Counted from the stretch's first letter, positions 52,974-62,987 are shown. The stretch is DNA of 64,000 nucleotides from Aphelocoma coerulescens (GCF_041296385.1 NC_091014.1:20683578-20747577); one strand, 5' to 3'. The notes: generated by a model from the sequence alone, not told the origin. Program-made: numbers and translations.

Positions 52974-53722
52974 AAGACACATGGCTGAGGTTGGCAGGGA
53001 CCTTTGGAGACTATGTGGTCCAATCTCTCTGCTCAAAGCACAGTCACCTAGAGCAGGTTCTTGCAGACGATGTCCAGCTGCGTTTCAAGCATCTGTGAAG
53101 ACAGAAACTTCGCAGGCTGTCTCAGCAACATGTGCCTGTGTTTGGCACCCTCACTGTTAAAAAGTTTTCCTTATATTCAAGTGGGGTTTCTCATACTTCA
53201 GTTTGTTCTAATCCCCTCTTGTTCTTTCACTGGATCCACTTAGCAGAGTTTAGTTCCATCTCATTTAGTGTCCCTGCTCAGATATTTGCACACATTGATA
53301 ATAATCCCTTGAATTTTCTCTTCTGTAGTCTAAACAATCCCATCTCTCTCAGCTTCTTACACATCAGGATTGGATCTAATCCCCCAATCACCTCAGTGAT
53401 CCTTTTCAAGACTCACTCCAGTATGTCAATGTCCTTCTTGTCCTGGAGAGCCCTGGCCTGGACAGAACACTCTGATAGTGGTCTTGCCAGGGCTGAGCCA
53501 AGGTGGGAGAAGTAACACCTCCCTCAACCTGCTGGTACCCTGCCCAGTGGAGCCGAGGATGCTGCTGGCCACCCCTGCAGAAGGATGCATTTCTGGATAA
53601 TATTTTTTGTTGTATCCCAGGTCCTGTTGGCAGTGCTATGTCCCAGCCAGTCAGTCCCCAACTGCCCAGGTGCAGGGGGACCTGCCTGGCCCACAGCACA
53701 GACAAAAATTCCAGACAATAAT
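52974..53722 (-). mobile_element. CR1 LINE 3' region, antisense, older subfamily
   Basis: The left end shows 'GAGGTTGGCAGGGACCTTTG' followed by the TCCAATCTCTCTGCTCAAAG block, then the phrases for 'AAAAAGTTTTCCTTATATTCAA', 'CTCTTGTTCTTTCACTGG' and 'GACAGAACACTCTGATAGTG' in the order of a CR1 3' region read on the opposite strand. It is more diverged than the copy at 27.6 kb. The 188-codon minus-strand frame that overlaps its right part is not a CR1 protein and looks fortuitous. Confidence 0.82.
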
Positions 53723-53985
53723 ACCAGTGCAAGGCCTCGCCAAGTGTGTTCATATTATCCTCCCCTGTCACCAATGAGGCAGACCACTGCAGCTGGCAGT
53801 CATTGGAAAGCCCAGCATGGAAACTACTTCTGGTTTTTTTCAGGAGTGAAGCCCTGCCCTGACAGACCCCACGACCGGCCTGTCCTGTAGTGTCAGAACG
53901 CTCAGAACGCGCAGGGAACGCTGCTACTGTTACACAGCTCAGCTTTATTAAACAACCCATAGGAAACCTCACTCCCAGATGAACA
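53723..53985. other. Sequence between CR1 and CpG-rich block
   Basis: Not recognised. It contains TTTATT at 53944-53949, i.e. AATAAA on the minus strand, just beyond the stop of the minus-strand frame that crosses the CpG-rich block. Confidence 0.4.
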
Positions 53986-54029
53986 CCGGGAGACTTGGGA
54001 GCACTTTCTGTTCAGTCGTCTCGGCTAAT

Positions 54030-54530
54030 TCACGGTACAACCTGCCCGGGCCGGCGCGCTCAGCCGTGCCCCAGGGGCGCTCCCCCGCGGCGGGCACGGC
54101 GGGCTCCGGCAGGGGGAGCGCGAAGGCCGCGGCTCGGCAAGGCCGGGGCAGAGGCCGCGCTCGCGGCGCGGCGATCGCAGACAGGCCCTTTCCCGGCTGC
54201 TTCGGTCTCCGCCGCAGCGAGTCACCGCCGAAAGGAGTCCGTGTTGCTGAGCCAGAGCCACGTTCTTTCCACAGAGAGCGGCAGCTGGCGCGGGGAGGCG
54301 GGCAGGGCAGCGAGCCTCCTCGGTACCGCGACCTGCTGTTGTTTTTCCTAGGCAAGAACAGCTGGAATCCCAGGAATGCCATTTCCAGACCGTTGCCAGA
54401 TGGTACTGAGCAAGTCGAAATGGCATAATGAGTTGCAGGAGTCGAGGGTCGTCTCAGGGACGAAACTCCGCACGAATTTGTGTGTTTCGGCACACGGAGT
54501 TTCTGCGTTTGGAGGCGCGGGGCGGGTCTG
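54030..54530. promoter_or_regulatory. CpG-island-like block
   Basis: Between about 54,040 and 54,330 the sequence is very GC-rich with dense CpG (CGGCGCGCTC, GCGCGGCGATCGC and similar), tapering to 54,530. The surroundings are AT-rich and CpG-poor, so the density is unlikely to be background. Such blocks in birds usually mark promoters or recently inserted GC-rich retroelements. A TGACTCAG AP-1-type site lies just to the right (about 54,540). I see no TATA box and cannot assign a transcript direction. It carries a 174-codon frame on minus (53,969-54,493) followed by AATAAA, but GC-rich DNA leaves frames open by chance. Confidence 0.55.
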
Positions 54531-55951
54531 GGGAAGCAGCTGACTCAGGAGAAGGGCATTCCACCCAAGGCATGATTTCCAGGAGCGTCCTGGGTCCGAG
54601 AACTGCACTAATCATCGTTTGCATAAGGGTTTGTTTTTTTAATTCCTTAGTGTACAAGCAAGAACTGAATAACAATTTGGTATCATTTGTACACAAGGTA
54701 ACAAGCAGAAGAATTGAGTGTCCCATTCTAGGTCATAAACTAAGTAATGAGCAAAGCCCAAGCCAGAAGTCTGAATCCAGCCCACGTTCCTGTCCAACAC
54801 CTAACACTAGTACCATACTTCTGCAGCGATTCACACCCTTTCACATCACACTGTTTGATGCTTCTCATTGTGCTACTTTACCACTGCTTTAATTTCTTTG
54901 CAAGTCTGGCAAGACATCAATCCTGAAATGTGCCTTGCATTGGCAGAAAATAACTATTACCAGCTTGGGATACTAATTCTCATGTGCAATCTCAACAAAT
55001 TTCCACAAACAGAGCTAGTACCATGGTTCCATTAAAGCCAACTCCAGCCACTTCAGCTGCTGCAGGACCATGTCCACAGTTCATGGACAAGTCACAGGAA
55101 CCCATTCACAGGTGCAGTTTCTGCACTTCCACTTGTAAAAGATAGATCTCATTGACATCATCTGAATGTGTCTTCACCTAGTTATTATCCTATTAAAATA
55201 ATTATGCCTCCATTTTGAGCAGCAAGAATTTTTGTCTTATACCTTCACGCACATAAAGATCTCCTGCTTCCTAGAGTGGACACAAATAGGCATTTATTTC
55301 ATTAGGATCATGTCTTGGTTTTATTAACTGTCCTTTGTATTGCAGTTATAATTTCCATATTCCTGGCAACATGGGTTCTGGTGTGTAACTTCTTCAGACA
55401 GATTCTTGGAATAAACAACACAGTTTTCTGAAACAGCCAAAAATAGCTGTTCTGAGCAGAGCCTTGGAATACGTGTGAGAGACTGGGAGACGTGGGGGAA
55501 GCAGCTAAGACTGGTCTCTGATCAGGGATTTCCAAATCATATGAGCACCTTGTGGTGCATAAGACATTTCAAAACCTCGCCTATGCAGGAAGGTACAGAA
55601 AGAAACTGTCACTGAAATGCAAAGGAGGAACTCTCAAGTTTACATCTTTTCTCGGTTGGTTATGAAGTTGGCCAGGTAATTTCTAGTCACCATGTAAACT
55701 AAAAACTTTAAAAGGGAGTTCCACAACCACTAAAATTCCTGTACATGAGCTAAGACTGCCACAATTGAAGTTAATCACCAGTTCCTGGGAGCCCAGCAAA
55801 GATGGCCCAGTCTATATTAGACAGACCACAGAGCAATACTACAAAGTGTTTACCATGGAAAAAATTACTGGTCAATACCTCCTATGAAGGGGGTTATCTT
55901 TTGCCATTTGCAGTGGGAAAAGTTGAATCAGAACCTGTTTCATGCACCAAA

Positions 55952-55984
<33 letters not shown>

Positions 55985-58101
55985 GCTCTTCTTGTTGCGA
56001 TATTTTCTTTCAAGCTCTTTGTCATACAAAATACCAACATTTTGATAAAGTGACTTGCTTTCCATTCAGGTGTTGTATCACAGGTGAGGATGGCTTTACT
56101 TATCCACTGGCAACTGGCTTAGACAAAAAGAATTTCAAAGAGTTGTTCAAGAAAATCCAGACCTTCATTTTCAGACATGACCTGAAAAATACACTCCAAG
56201 AGCACAACAAGCAAACAAAGTGATGGCTGTTGTGGTTGTCTGGGGTGAATCACTGTTTTGCTTCCACCCTGACAGGGGAAAAACTTGGATTTATCCTGGC
56301 ACTGGTATGTTCTGGGGTGGTAATTTGCCTTTGGGCAAATGAAATACATTCATGATGAATTTTGTTTCTCTCCTCCCATGTTTCCTTTCTTTACACCCAT
56401 TGGTACTGTGCACTGATTATGACTGAAGAAAAACCTTTTCTTCAAAGCCTATAGACTTTGGTTTAATTTACTCAATTTAATTTAGTTTTCCAACCATTCT
56501 GCATGGAAGTGCCAAACAGTGTGTGCCTGTGCTTACTTTTTAGGGACCCCAGGGCCTGAGCTGGCCCAGTGACTGAATCATGCCTTTCTGCCAGTCAGTC
56601 CCTAGCAGAAAAGTCACATGAGTGACAATATCAGAGCTACCATCACACTGGGCTGCAAGACAGGAGTGAGATTGTAAGAGGAAAGCACATTTAGAAGTGA
56701 GAAGTCATTTTAGCTGTTTGTGAAACTGTGCAAGAGTTCATGGCATATGCGTGGCACTCATATCTGGCCTCTTTGCTGTGTATATTCAAGAGACAACAGT
56801 GTGAACATTTAATTATCTATGCCTGCCTATATCAACTCACAGAGATCATGCACTCTGTGGGGGTTCACACTGCATGATGGGGCCACAAAGGACACCCTGT
56901 GCCTGTAACATAGCAGTTCCCTTGCTGAGGAAAACAAAGCTTATAAGAGTAGGCAGCAGTAGAGTCTGAAAAACTCCAGCTACGGTAACAGAAGTTACCT
57001 TAAGAAAACATCTCAAAAGGGAAGCCCTTTGAGGGATTTTCTGTTGTGGGCAACACCAAACTCATAATATGCAGAAGCAAAGGAGAACAGTGAGTATGGG
57101 TATGCTTTTCCAACTGTTAAATTCAGAGGCTTCTGTAAATTAAAGTGCATCAGAGACTTAGGTTTTCTTTTTCAAATGTCTTTTTTTCACTGGCACTGCT
57201 GAGACATCTCTGGTGCTCTGTTTTGTTGCATACCAAAAAAAAAGTGTAAATATGTTAACATCTACAGAAAATGGTCCATTAAAAATGAAAAAAATACTCT
57301 TAGATTCACAACTAAGTCAATCTTGACCATCTTGTAAGAGTTCTTTATAGAGCCTAAGATCCTTTTTGAGAGTTTCTAAATAGTTGGAGATTAGCATTGG
57401 AGCTTGGCACACTCTCTGCCTCCACCATGGCCAACAGCAACACTCCAAAAGAAAGCCAAAACATAGAATCCAAAAGTCAAAACATGGGATACATAAATGT
57501 GATGCCACTATTCCTATATGGGAAGTATGGGAAGAATAGCTCTGGGGAAGAACATAACTGAATTTTTTAGGTTATCCAAGATTCTCCATTCACTTTCAAC
57601 AGAGTTGGATTTTTAAGAAATATCTTGTCCAGTTAGTCAGGATCTACTATCATAGCATGATAAAATTTAGGAACAGGCTGCTTCAGTGCTTCTTACGTCT
57701 CCAGACAGTAGTTGAAGAGTTGCAATATGTCACACAGTATGAGATAATGTCTTTCAGACATAAAAAGCTCTTTATAAAGCTGGGCAGTTCTGCCTATCAA
57801 GGTTTTGCTGATGACAATTAAGGTAGCAAAGATTAGTAGAGAAGGAATTTTCATTTGTCACAGCAACCATCTCGCTTTAGGGTGATGGGTGATGGACAAC
57901 AGAATAGTATACAGAAGGTTTGGGTTGGGTGGACTGATGGCTTACCCTCTGATTTTCTAAAAAGCTGTAGCAACCAGGAGCCGCGAGCAAGCTTACAGCA
58001 ATTCCTCCATTGCCCAGGAGACATTGGCAAGGCATTCCTTACTCTTGAGGTCTTCAGAAATGAAAACAATTCATTTCTTCTTGGTGAGTCCTGCAAACAA
58101 G
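54531..58101. other. AT-rich sequence, no gene recognised
   Basis: There is a poly-T run at about 55,962-55,984. The frames over it are artefacts. No repeat family or exon is recognised. Confidence 0.5.
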
Positions 58102-58547
58102 TGAAACAAACTGATGCCTTGATGTGGCTAACTGAAAACAGAGGCTAGACAAAAATTAGAGAATAAAAGTAGGTATTTATTTGAAGGGCCTTCAAAGATA
58201 CACCTTGGGCAGTCAAAAGGCTACATCCAAGATGGACCCTGGGTCATGGCTTCTTCACACTTTTATAAGTTTGGTCCATTTGCATATCAGGGTTAATTTT
58301 CCAATTATAACTTCAGTTAATGATGTAATTACCCCACGTTTGCTCCTCCTCTTCAAAGGCTTTTAGTTTACACATTTTGGGGCCTGGGACAATCAAGGTG
58401 TCCTTGGAGTAAAAACCTAGAGAGGCTTTGTCATGTCTAACCAGCATGAGAGAACAGTACTTAACAGGCTACACGAAACTTCAGAGTTACACACTAGGCA
58501 GTACAGGATTTGAAAAATATAAAAGTTAAAACTAAGGCATCACTACA
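58102..58547 (-). mobile_element. Avian ERV-L-like solo LTR, antisense
   Basis: The sequence has avian LTR style with AATAAA on minus (plus TTTATT at 58,176-58,181), the 'GGTCCATTTGCATATCAGGG' and 'CAGTTAATGATGTAATTACC' blocks, and 'TTTTGGGGCCTGGGACAATC' followed by 'GGTGTCCTTGGAGTA'. The proposed ends are TG (58,102) and CA (58,547), flanked by ACAAG on the left and GCAAG on the right. That is a 4-of-5 match to a 5-bp target duplication, the size typical of ERV-L. No internal genes are present. Confidence 0.6.
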
Positions 58548-60099
58548 GCAAGTAAAAAGAAAATCCTTTTTGTCCAGAATCTGTGACTGTTCACTTGTGG
58601 TGTTAAAAGATGTGCCTGATTAAGTGATCCACCAGACTGTTCTAATAACTGCAGCACAGAGTGATCTGATGCCATATGCATGAGTTCAAAAGCTTCATTA
58701 CCTCCTGGCATTCAGAAAAACTCTTTCTGTTTTTCACTTCATTGTCATTGTCTATCATTACTGACACTGATTAACCTGAGAGATGCTACGAAGATCATTC
58801 ACAGGCTTTCTGGGCTGCTTCAGACTCCGGTGCCAGAGGAGTCTGCAAAGAATGTCTGTGTCTTGGGCAACATTGGCAGTAAAATACCTGACAGAAATTT
58901 ACTCAAGTATGAAAAAATATAAAATGCAAGTTAAATATGTTTTGTGCCTGCCTCTGGGTCCTTTTATGTCTCAATCTGAAGTTAATATTGGCAAAGGATT
59001 TCACTCTCAAAAGGCCTGTTTCTACTCATTAAAATTACCTAGAATTAGATCATTAGTTCAGTCTGTGTGGTTAAATTAAATTCAGAAACTGAACCTTGTT
59101 CATTTTCCAAACAGTGCCTGTTGCCTTCCAGTGACTCTAATAAGAGAGCAGACAACCAGCTCAGCAGTCGATGTCTACACCTGATCAGATGAAACCCATC
59201 ATCAGAAAAATTGTTGCCCCAGCTACTAGATTAGACGCTTCTCAATCCCTACATTTTTCATTGTGAATATATGTTTTCTTTTGATCATTCTGCATAGTCA
59301 CACTACTTCATTATGCTGGATGTATGATGGGAGGTGAAGACCTGAAAATGAATCATTTGGGCTCACTTCAGTAAACCAAAGTGGATTTTTTTGATTGTGG
59401 TCTATGATAACATTTCATTTAGATTTTAAAAACAGCAGGAAAACGTTGAGATTTTTAATTAAACTTTTGTGAGAACATCTTGTTTTCTGGAGAACTATAT
59501 GCTCACGTTTTTTTCTTCATGTGTAATAAAAACAGTATTGAAATGTTGGAACTTTTCTTGGGATTGAAACTGGGCTCTGTTTAACAGTACTAAAATCATA
59601 CTGAATTCAGCCAATTAGGTCACCAAGTTACAAAAGGACATTACAGCAAAGGACATCCTACCATATTTAAACAGCTTTGTTGTGTTTTCCTTCCACATTT
59701 GCTGTAGCAAACCATGATGTTGATTACAATGAAATACTGGCTACAGCTGGATGACTGGCGTATGTTTTCTGACCATGCAAATGAATGAGATGGCCTGGCT
59801 TGCTTACAGCAGCACAGCTGGATCCTTTCTACGGCATGGTCTTCACTATACCTTCTATTGCAGCCAGCCCCTGACTTCGTGTTATCCCTCAAGCCACTCC
59901 TGGCCATCTTCTGAAGCAGTTCTGGTTAAAAGGTCATGTGGCAAAACTGGGCCAGGTCGGGGGTTAGTAAACACCAGACAGTACTGATAGGTGTTACTTC
60001 TCAAGCCAATGCCTTGGCACTGTTTAGCTTGCTTGCAGTTTGCTTTTAGTTCACTTCTGCTGAGTAAAAGTCTCTAAGTAAGTGTAGACTAGCTCATGG
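58548..60099. other. AT-rich sequence, no gene recognised
   Basis: Short open frames (58,680-59,079, 59,641-59,987) lack any recognisable domain. Confidence 0.5.
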
Positions 60100-60600
60100 C
60101 CACACCAGTAAAGGTTAGCTCCCATCAGAGCAGATATCCTCGTGCCTCTGTCATACCTTGGTGGATCTAAGATGCTGCTTTCAGCTGAAAGTGTTCAAAA
60201 TAAGGTAAGGGGTGTTTTGCAGTCCATCAGGGTGTTCTGATAGCGAAGGATGCAGTGTGTGTATTGCATGCCCAGGGATACAGTGCAGCAGTGACTGGAG
60301 GGCAAAAGATGCTGACATATTATGAAATGACTATAGAGGGGAAGAGATTCAGGGCAGTTCCATATACCTGGGGTATAAAAGAGCCTGGAGTGAGCTGTCC
60401 CCAGAGCTATGCCTGGGCTGTGTCCCTGCTAAAGCAGATAGGAGAGAGACAAACCAGAGCCATGCAGTGAAGCTACAGCTAAACAGACTGAATGATCAGT
60501 CTCTCTCCCTTGCCCTTGTGCATTTAGCAGCAGTAGCATCTTCAGATTGTAATAAAATGTTTAACAATGATCCATCATTGGCTTTTGGAACTCATAGATT
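60100..60600 (+). promoter_or_regulatory. TATA box and poly-A signal in LTR-like spacing
   Basis: A strong TATAAAAG (60,374-60,381) is followed about 170 bases later by AATAAA (60,551-60,556). That order and spacing occurs in the U3-R part of LTRs and occasionally by chance. TTTAACA at 60,560-60,566 could be an LTR end. I found neither a matching start nor a target duplication and do not recognise the family. Confidence 0.3.
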
Positions 60601-61091
60601 GGAGAACTGGAATCTAGTCACCATGCTTAGCTCATAAGTTCTCTGAAGCCAAAACTTTCCAATGTCAAAATTTCACTTTTAATTTTAGGACAACTGGCCT
60701 TAAAGGGAATGTACAGTTTCCACACAAAGAATAACATAAATATTTGCTGATCCAAACTGGAGCATTTTTGTGTACGGTTTGTGGCCAGGCTTTGAAGCAG
60801 CACTCTATTGCATGGTAAAAGTCGAAGGGACGCTATCATCTGTTTTGCAGAGATACGATTTTATTACAGTGGTGCCCAGTGAAGAGTTCTCTTTAATAAA
60901 AGAGTTATAAATGTCTATTTTCAAAAGGCCTTATCGGAACCATAAAATTTATCTTCAGGCATGAGCTATAAAATAAGGCTGTGGCACTCAAGCATGATTT
61001 TATCTTTCGGCAGCACTGTAGACTCTATGTTTAAATTTGAATTGGTTTGCCCTGATTCAGTCCTTTTTGGTAACTTAAGGGATGCCACAAA
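60601..61091. other. Left flank of the LTR element, nothing recognised
   Basis: AT-rich sequence between the TATA-containing segment and the left target-site duplication. No gene or repeat is recognised. Confidence 0.5.
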
Positions 61092-61097
61092 TTATAA
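61092..61097. repeat. Target-site duplication, left copy (TTATAA)
   Basis: TTATAA directly precedes the left LTR and is repeated exactly at 63,282-63,287 directly after the right LTR. A 6-bp duplication is the size made by integrases of alpha/beta-type (ERV-K-like) avian retroviruses. Confidence 0.9.
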
Positions 61098-61369
61098 TGT
61101 TACAGTGGGGATGCTGTAACACGCCTATATCAAACCAGGAGTCCCGTGGAAAAGAAATATGTATGGACGGATTCTTGCTAGATGTTTCAGAGATGTTTAT
61201 TTCTCCAGCCGCGTGGCCGGGATCTGCCGAGGAACTGCTACAGTCAGGACCCGACGGTCCTTTGCCCGTGCAGGAAACACAAACCAACCAATGGGGAACG
61301 AGGCTGAGCAGGGGCAGGGAAACCCCGTGCCTCCCCTGAGGGCTACATGGCGGGGGAGGGACCCCGACA
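61098..61369 (-). repeat. 3' LTR (element sense)
   Basis: This 272-bp direct repeat has by eye about 14 substitutions and 2 small indels relative to the other LTR (roughly 95% identity), and at least four of the substitutions are CpG-type transitions. On the minus strand it starts TGTCGGGG and ends CTGTAACA. It keeps an inverted CCAAT box (plus 61,288-61,292) and the poly-A signal (TTTATT on plus, 61,196-61,201). Confidence 0.92.
61196..61201 (-). terminator. LTR polyadenylation signal AATAAA
   Basis: TTTATT on plus is AATAAA in element sense, inside the 3' LTR about 100 bases before its end. That is the normal place for the R-region signal that would end the element transcript. The same hexamer is conserved in the other LTR at 63,107-63,112. 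Confidence 0.75.
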
Positions 61370-61387
61370 CTTCACCCGTTTTATTTT
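61370..61387 (-). other. Candidate polypurine tract
   Basis: On the minus strand the 18 bases immediately before the 3' LTR read AAAATAAAACGGGTGAAG. They are mostly purine with three pyrimidine interruptions. A tract at this position primes plus-strand DNA synthesis in LTR elements. The other junction (before 63,009 on plus) is not purine-rich, which supports the minus orientation. The interruptions make the assignment moderate. Confidence 0.5.
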
Positions 61388-61587
61388 AATAAAAGGAGAA
61401 TGAAGACAACTGGATAAACATAACAAGAACAGTTTCAAAACAAAACAAGCCACCCTCCTGAGTCTTTAAATGTCCAAACAGATTCTGGGGAACATCTTAG
61501 GGCTGACAGAAGGGAGACAGAACTCTCTGAGCATGCTTTGTGGGGAAGCTGAGGCAGGAGAGGGTTTAATTTCTCCCCTCCCCCTTT

Positions 61588-62343
61588 TCATCCCCCACTC
61601 AGCATTGGAAAGGGATTTTTGGGGAAACAATTGGCAAAGGCATGGTTTTGTGAGGGAAACCATGGATGGAAAAATGGATTGGGAATACACTGGGGGTAAT
61701 AGGACATAGGGTAAAAGGGAAAGGTGGGATTAGGAAAGGGAGACTGTAGGGGGGGTTTACAATGGAGATATTGTCTAACAGGACTACGATTTTTAGCATG
61801 TATACTGCCTTTCACAGGAACACCATCAGGCCCAGTGACGTGCGATGCTTGTAACCCTTTTCTACCTTGTATGATTTTGAATTCCACCACCTCTCCATCT
61901 CCCAAGCTTGGGATGCATTTTTCAGGGTTATTCTTTTTAATAGCAGTTCTATGCACAAATATGTCTTGCTGGTTATCACATCTTGTTATAAAACCATAAT
62001 TTTGTTTAACATTATACCATTTCACTGTCCCTAAGATCTTAGCTACTATGGTCTTTTCCTTTTTCCGAGTGGCTGCTGTTTTCTGTCTCACTGTGACTTT
62101 GCTCTCTCTTTCGGTCGCTCCCGTGTTGGAACTGTTGGGGCTGCTGGTGCCTGCGTGCTTTTCCCGGGATCGCATTCGGGGCCGCGCGGGCCAGGCCGGG
62201 CCGTGCCGCGCCGCTCCGTTCTCCGTGCATCGCCTCCTCTGGTCGCAGCTTTGCTGCCGCTGCCTGGGGCTGCACCCACGTCTCTGGGCCCCCAAGCGAT
62301 GGCCCCCCCGTGCCCTGCTCCAGCGCGCGTTTCGGCTGGGCAT
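61588..62343 (-). CDS. Y-box-type cold-shock-domain protein, LTR-element-borne
   Basis: The frame is intronless, with 251 codons from the first ATG. The ATG at 62,343 was chosen because it is the first in frame and has G at -3. The frame stays open to 62,601 but without an ATG. Residues about 98-177 form a cold-shock domain: KILGTVKWYNV, then RNP1-like YGFITR (116-121), RNP2-like DIFVHRT (127-133), the TAIKKNNP loop, GDGE, and the Y-box-specific VTGPDGVPV (169-177). By eye, about three in five residues match human YBX1 in this domain. Y-box proteins bind single-stranded nucleic acid and package mRNA. The domain here is uninterrupted, whereas host YBX genes are split by introns, so the source was an mRNA. 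The normal long C-terminus of alternating basic and acidic islands is absent. A roughly 74-residue Pro/Phe/Asn-rich tail ends the protein. The N-terminus is Arg/Ala/Gly-rich, and its true frame is uncertain. It may be a functional gene, a decaying passenger or a pseudogene. Expression is unknown. Confidence 0.75.
   Translation of the reverse strand: MPSRNARWSRARGGHRLGAQRRGCSPRQRQQSCDQRRRCTENGAARHGPAWPARPRMRSREKHAGTSSPNSSNTGATERESKVTVRQKTAATRKKEKTIVAKILGTVKWYNVKQNYGFITRCDNQQDIFVHRTAIKKNNPEKCIPSLGDGEVVEFKIIQGRKGLQASHVTGPDGVPVKGSIHAKNRSPVRQYLHCKPPLQSPFPNPTFPFYPMSYYPQCIPNPFFHPWFPSQNHAFANCFPKNPFPMLSGG
61813..62052 (-). other. Cold-shock domain (Y-box class)
   Basis: Eighty codons span the whole five-strand cold-shock fold with no stop or gap. 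The key aromatic residues of the nucleic-acid face are present: W of KWYN, Y and F of YGF, F and H of FVH. The usual glycine of the NGYGF motif is replaced by Asn (QNYGF). The TGPDGVPV ending distinguishes Y-box proteins from LIN28 and bacterial Csp proteins. Confidence 0.9.
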
Positions 62344-62887
62344 GGCTCCACTCTGCCGCCACCGCTGCCCGTGCGCCGCCCCTCTCACGGGGCTCGCTCC
62401 ACCACGCGCTGCGCGGGGCCGGGCGGGCACCGCCAGGTCGCGCCGCTCCCCACTCCGCCACCGACACTGTGGCCCGCGTGGCTCCGCCCGCGCGCGGGAG
62501 CTGCCTCGCTGCTGCTCGCAGAGCTCTCGGTGCACGTGGCCAAGGCCACACAGTCCCTGAGCCAGGCTTCCCTTTGCCAGGACACAGCTGACATTGCTCA
62601 ACAGTCTCGGTAATTAAATAATATTCACGAAAATATTCTTCCATCGGCATATATTTTGACTCAAATATAAACTGGGTCCAAACGGTCTTCCAAAAGCCCT
62701 TGGTAAGAATTAAATCCCAAGAAACATAGAAAAAGTTCTTAAACAACCATGCCAGGAAGTGTTTCAGTTTTTTCTGAGCTTGAATCAAGCTAAAATTTAC
62801 AAATCATTGTTCAAGAATCATTTTAAGTTTAAGATAAATGTCCATATGAGGCTCTGAAAGCCAAGAGTCTTCCCACGGTTCCTCCAT
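62039..62887 (-). pseudogene. Leader-derived frame overlapping the cold-shock gene, one stop
   Basis: From an ATG at 62,887 a minus-strand frame runs 27 codons to a TGA (62,806-62,804) and is then open again for about 250 codons to a stop near 62,039, just where the cold-shock domain begins in another frame. The first third is Trp/Phe/Tyr-rich and Lys/Glu-rich, unlike the GC-driven remainder, and could be a remnant of a retroviral leader or gag-like frame. I cannot match it to a family. It may once have provided the N-terminus of the captured protein or may be non-coding. A frame change would be needed to connect the two. Confidence 0.3.
62160..62540. promoter_or_regulatory. CpG-rich segment inside the LTR element
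   Basis: About 380 bases are very GC-rich with dense CpG, in contrast to the AT-rich leader on one side and the moderately AT-rich cold-shock part on the other. This is the composition of first exons of housekeeping genes such as YBX family members, so it may be captured 5' mRNA sequence. It could behave as a CpG island in the host genome. All three minus frames are largely open here because of composition. Confidence 0.55.
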
Positions 62888-62947
62888 AGTTTAGATATGG
62901 AATAGCAAAACAAAACCAAGAAGAGGAATCCAAAGTTTCCAGGGTTT

Positions 62948-62953
62948 ACTCAC
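62948..62953 (-). promoter_or_regulatory. Possible splice donor in element leader
   Basis: ACTCAC on plus reads GTGAGT on the minus strand, in TGTGTGAGTAAAC, about 55 bases inside the 5' LTR. Retroviral leaders often carry a major splice donor here. No paired acceptor is identified, so this is a sequence match only. Confidence 0.3.
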
Positions 62954-62987
62954 ACAAATCAGTCGCTTAGGGATTGGGGATCATTCT

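Noticed and set aside
53406..53972. 188-codon minus-strand open frame
   Set aside because: It starts outside and runs into an antisense CR1 copy, in a frame that is not CR1 ORF2, and has no recognisable domain.
53969..54493. 174-codon minus-strand frame followed by AATAAA, considered as a gene
   Set aside because: It spans the CpG-rich block where stop codons are rare and several frames are open on both strands. It has no domain or similarity I recognise. It is reported only within the CpG-block finding.
61000..61030. U6 snRNA-like CGGCAGCAC match
   Set aside because: Only about nine bases match. The rest of the U6 sequence is absent.
61075..61389. Open frames within the LTRs, similar in both copies
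   Set aside because: The similarity of the frames simply reflects that the two LTRs are copies of each other. The poly-A signal and terminal repeats explain the sequence.
62048..62613. Long plus-strand frames (152-170 codons) opposite the cold-shock gene
   Set aside because: They arise from the CpG-rich composition of the segment. No domain is present, and they run against the element's transcription sense.
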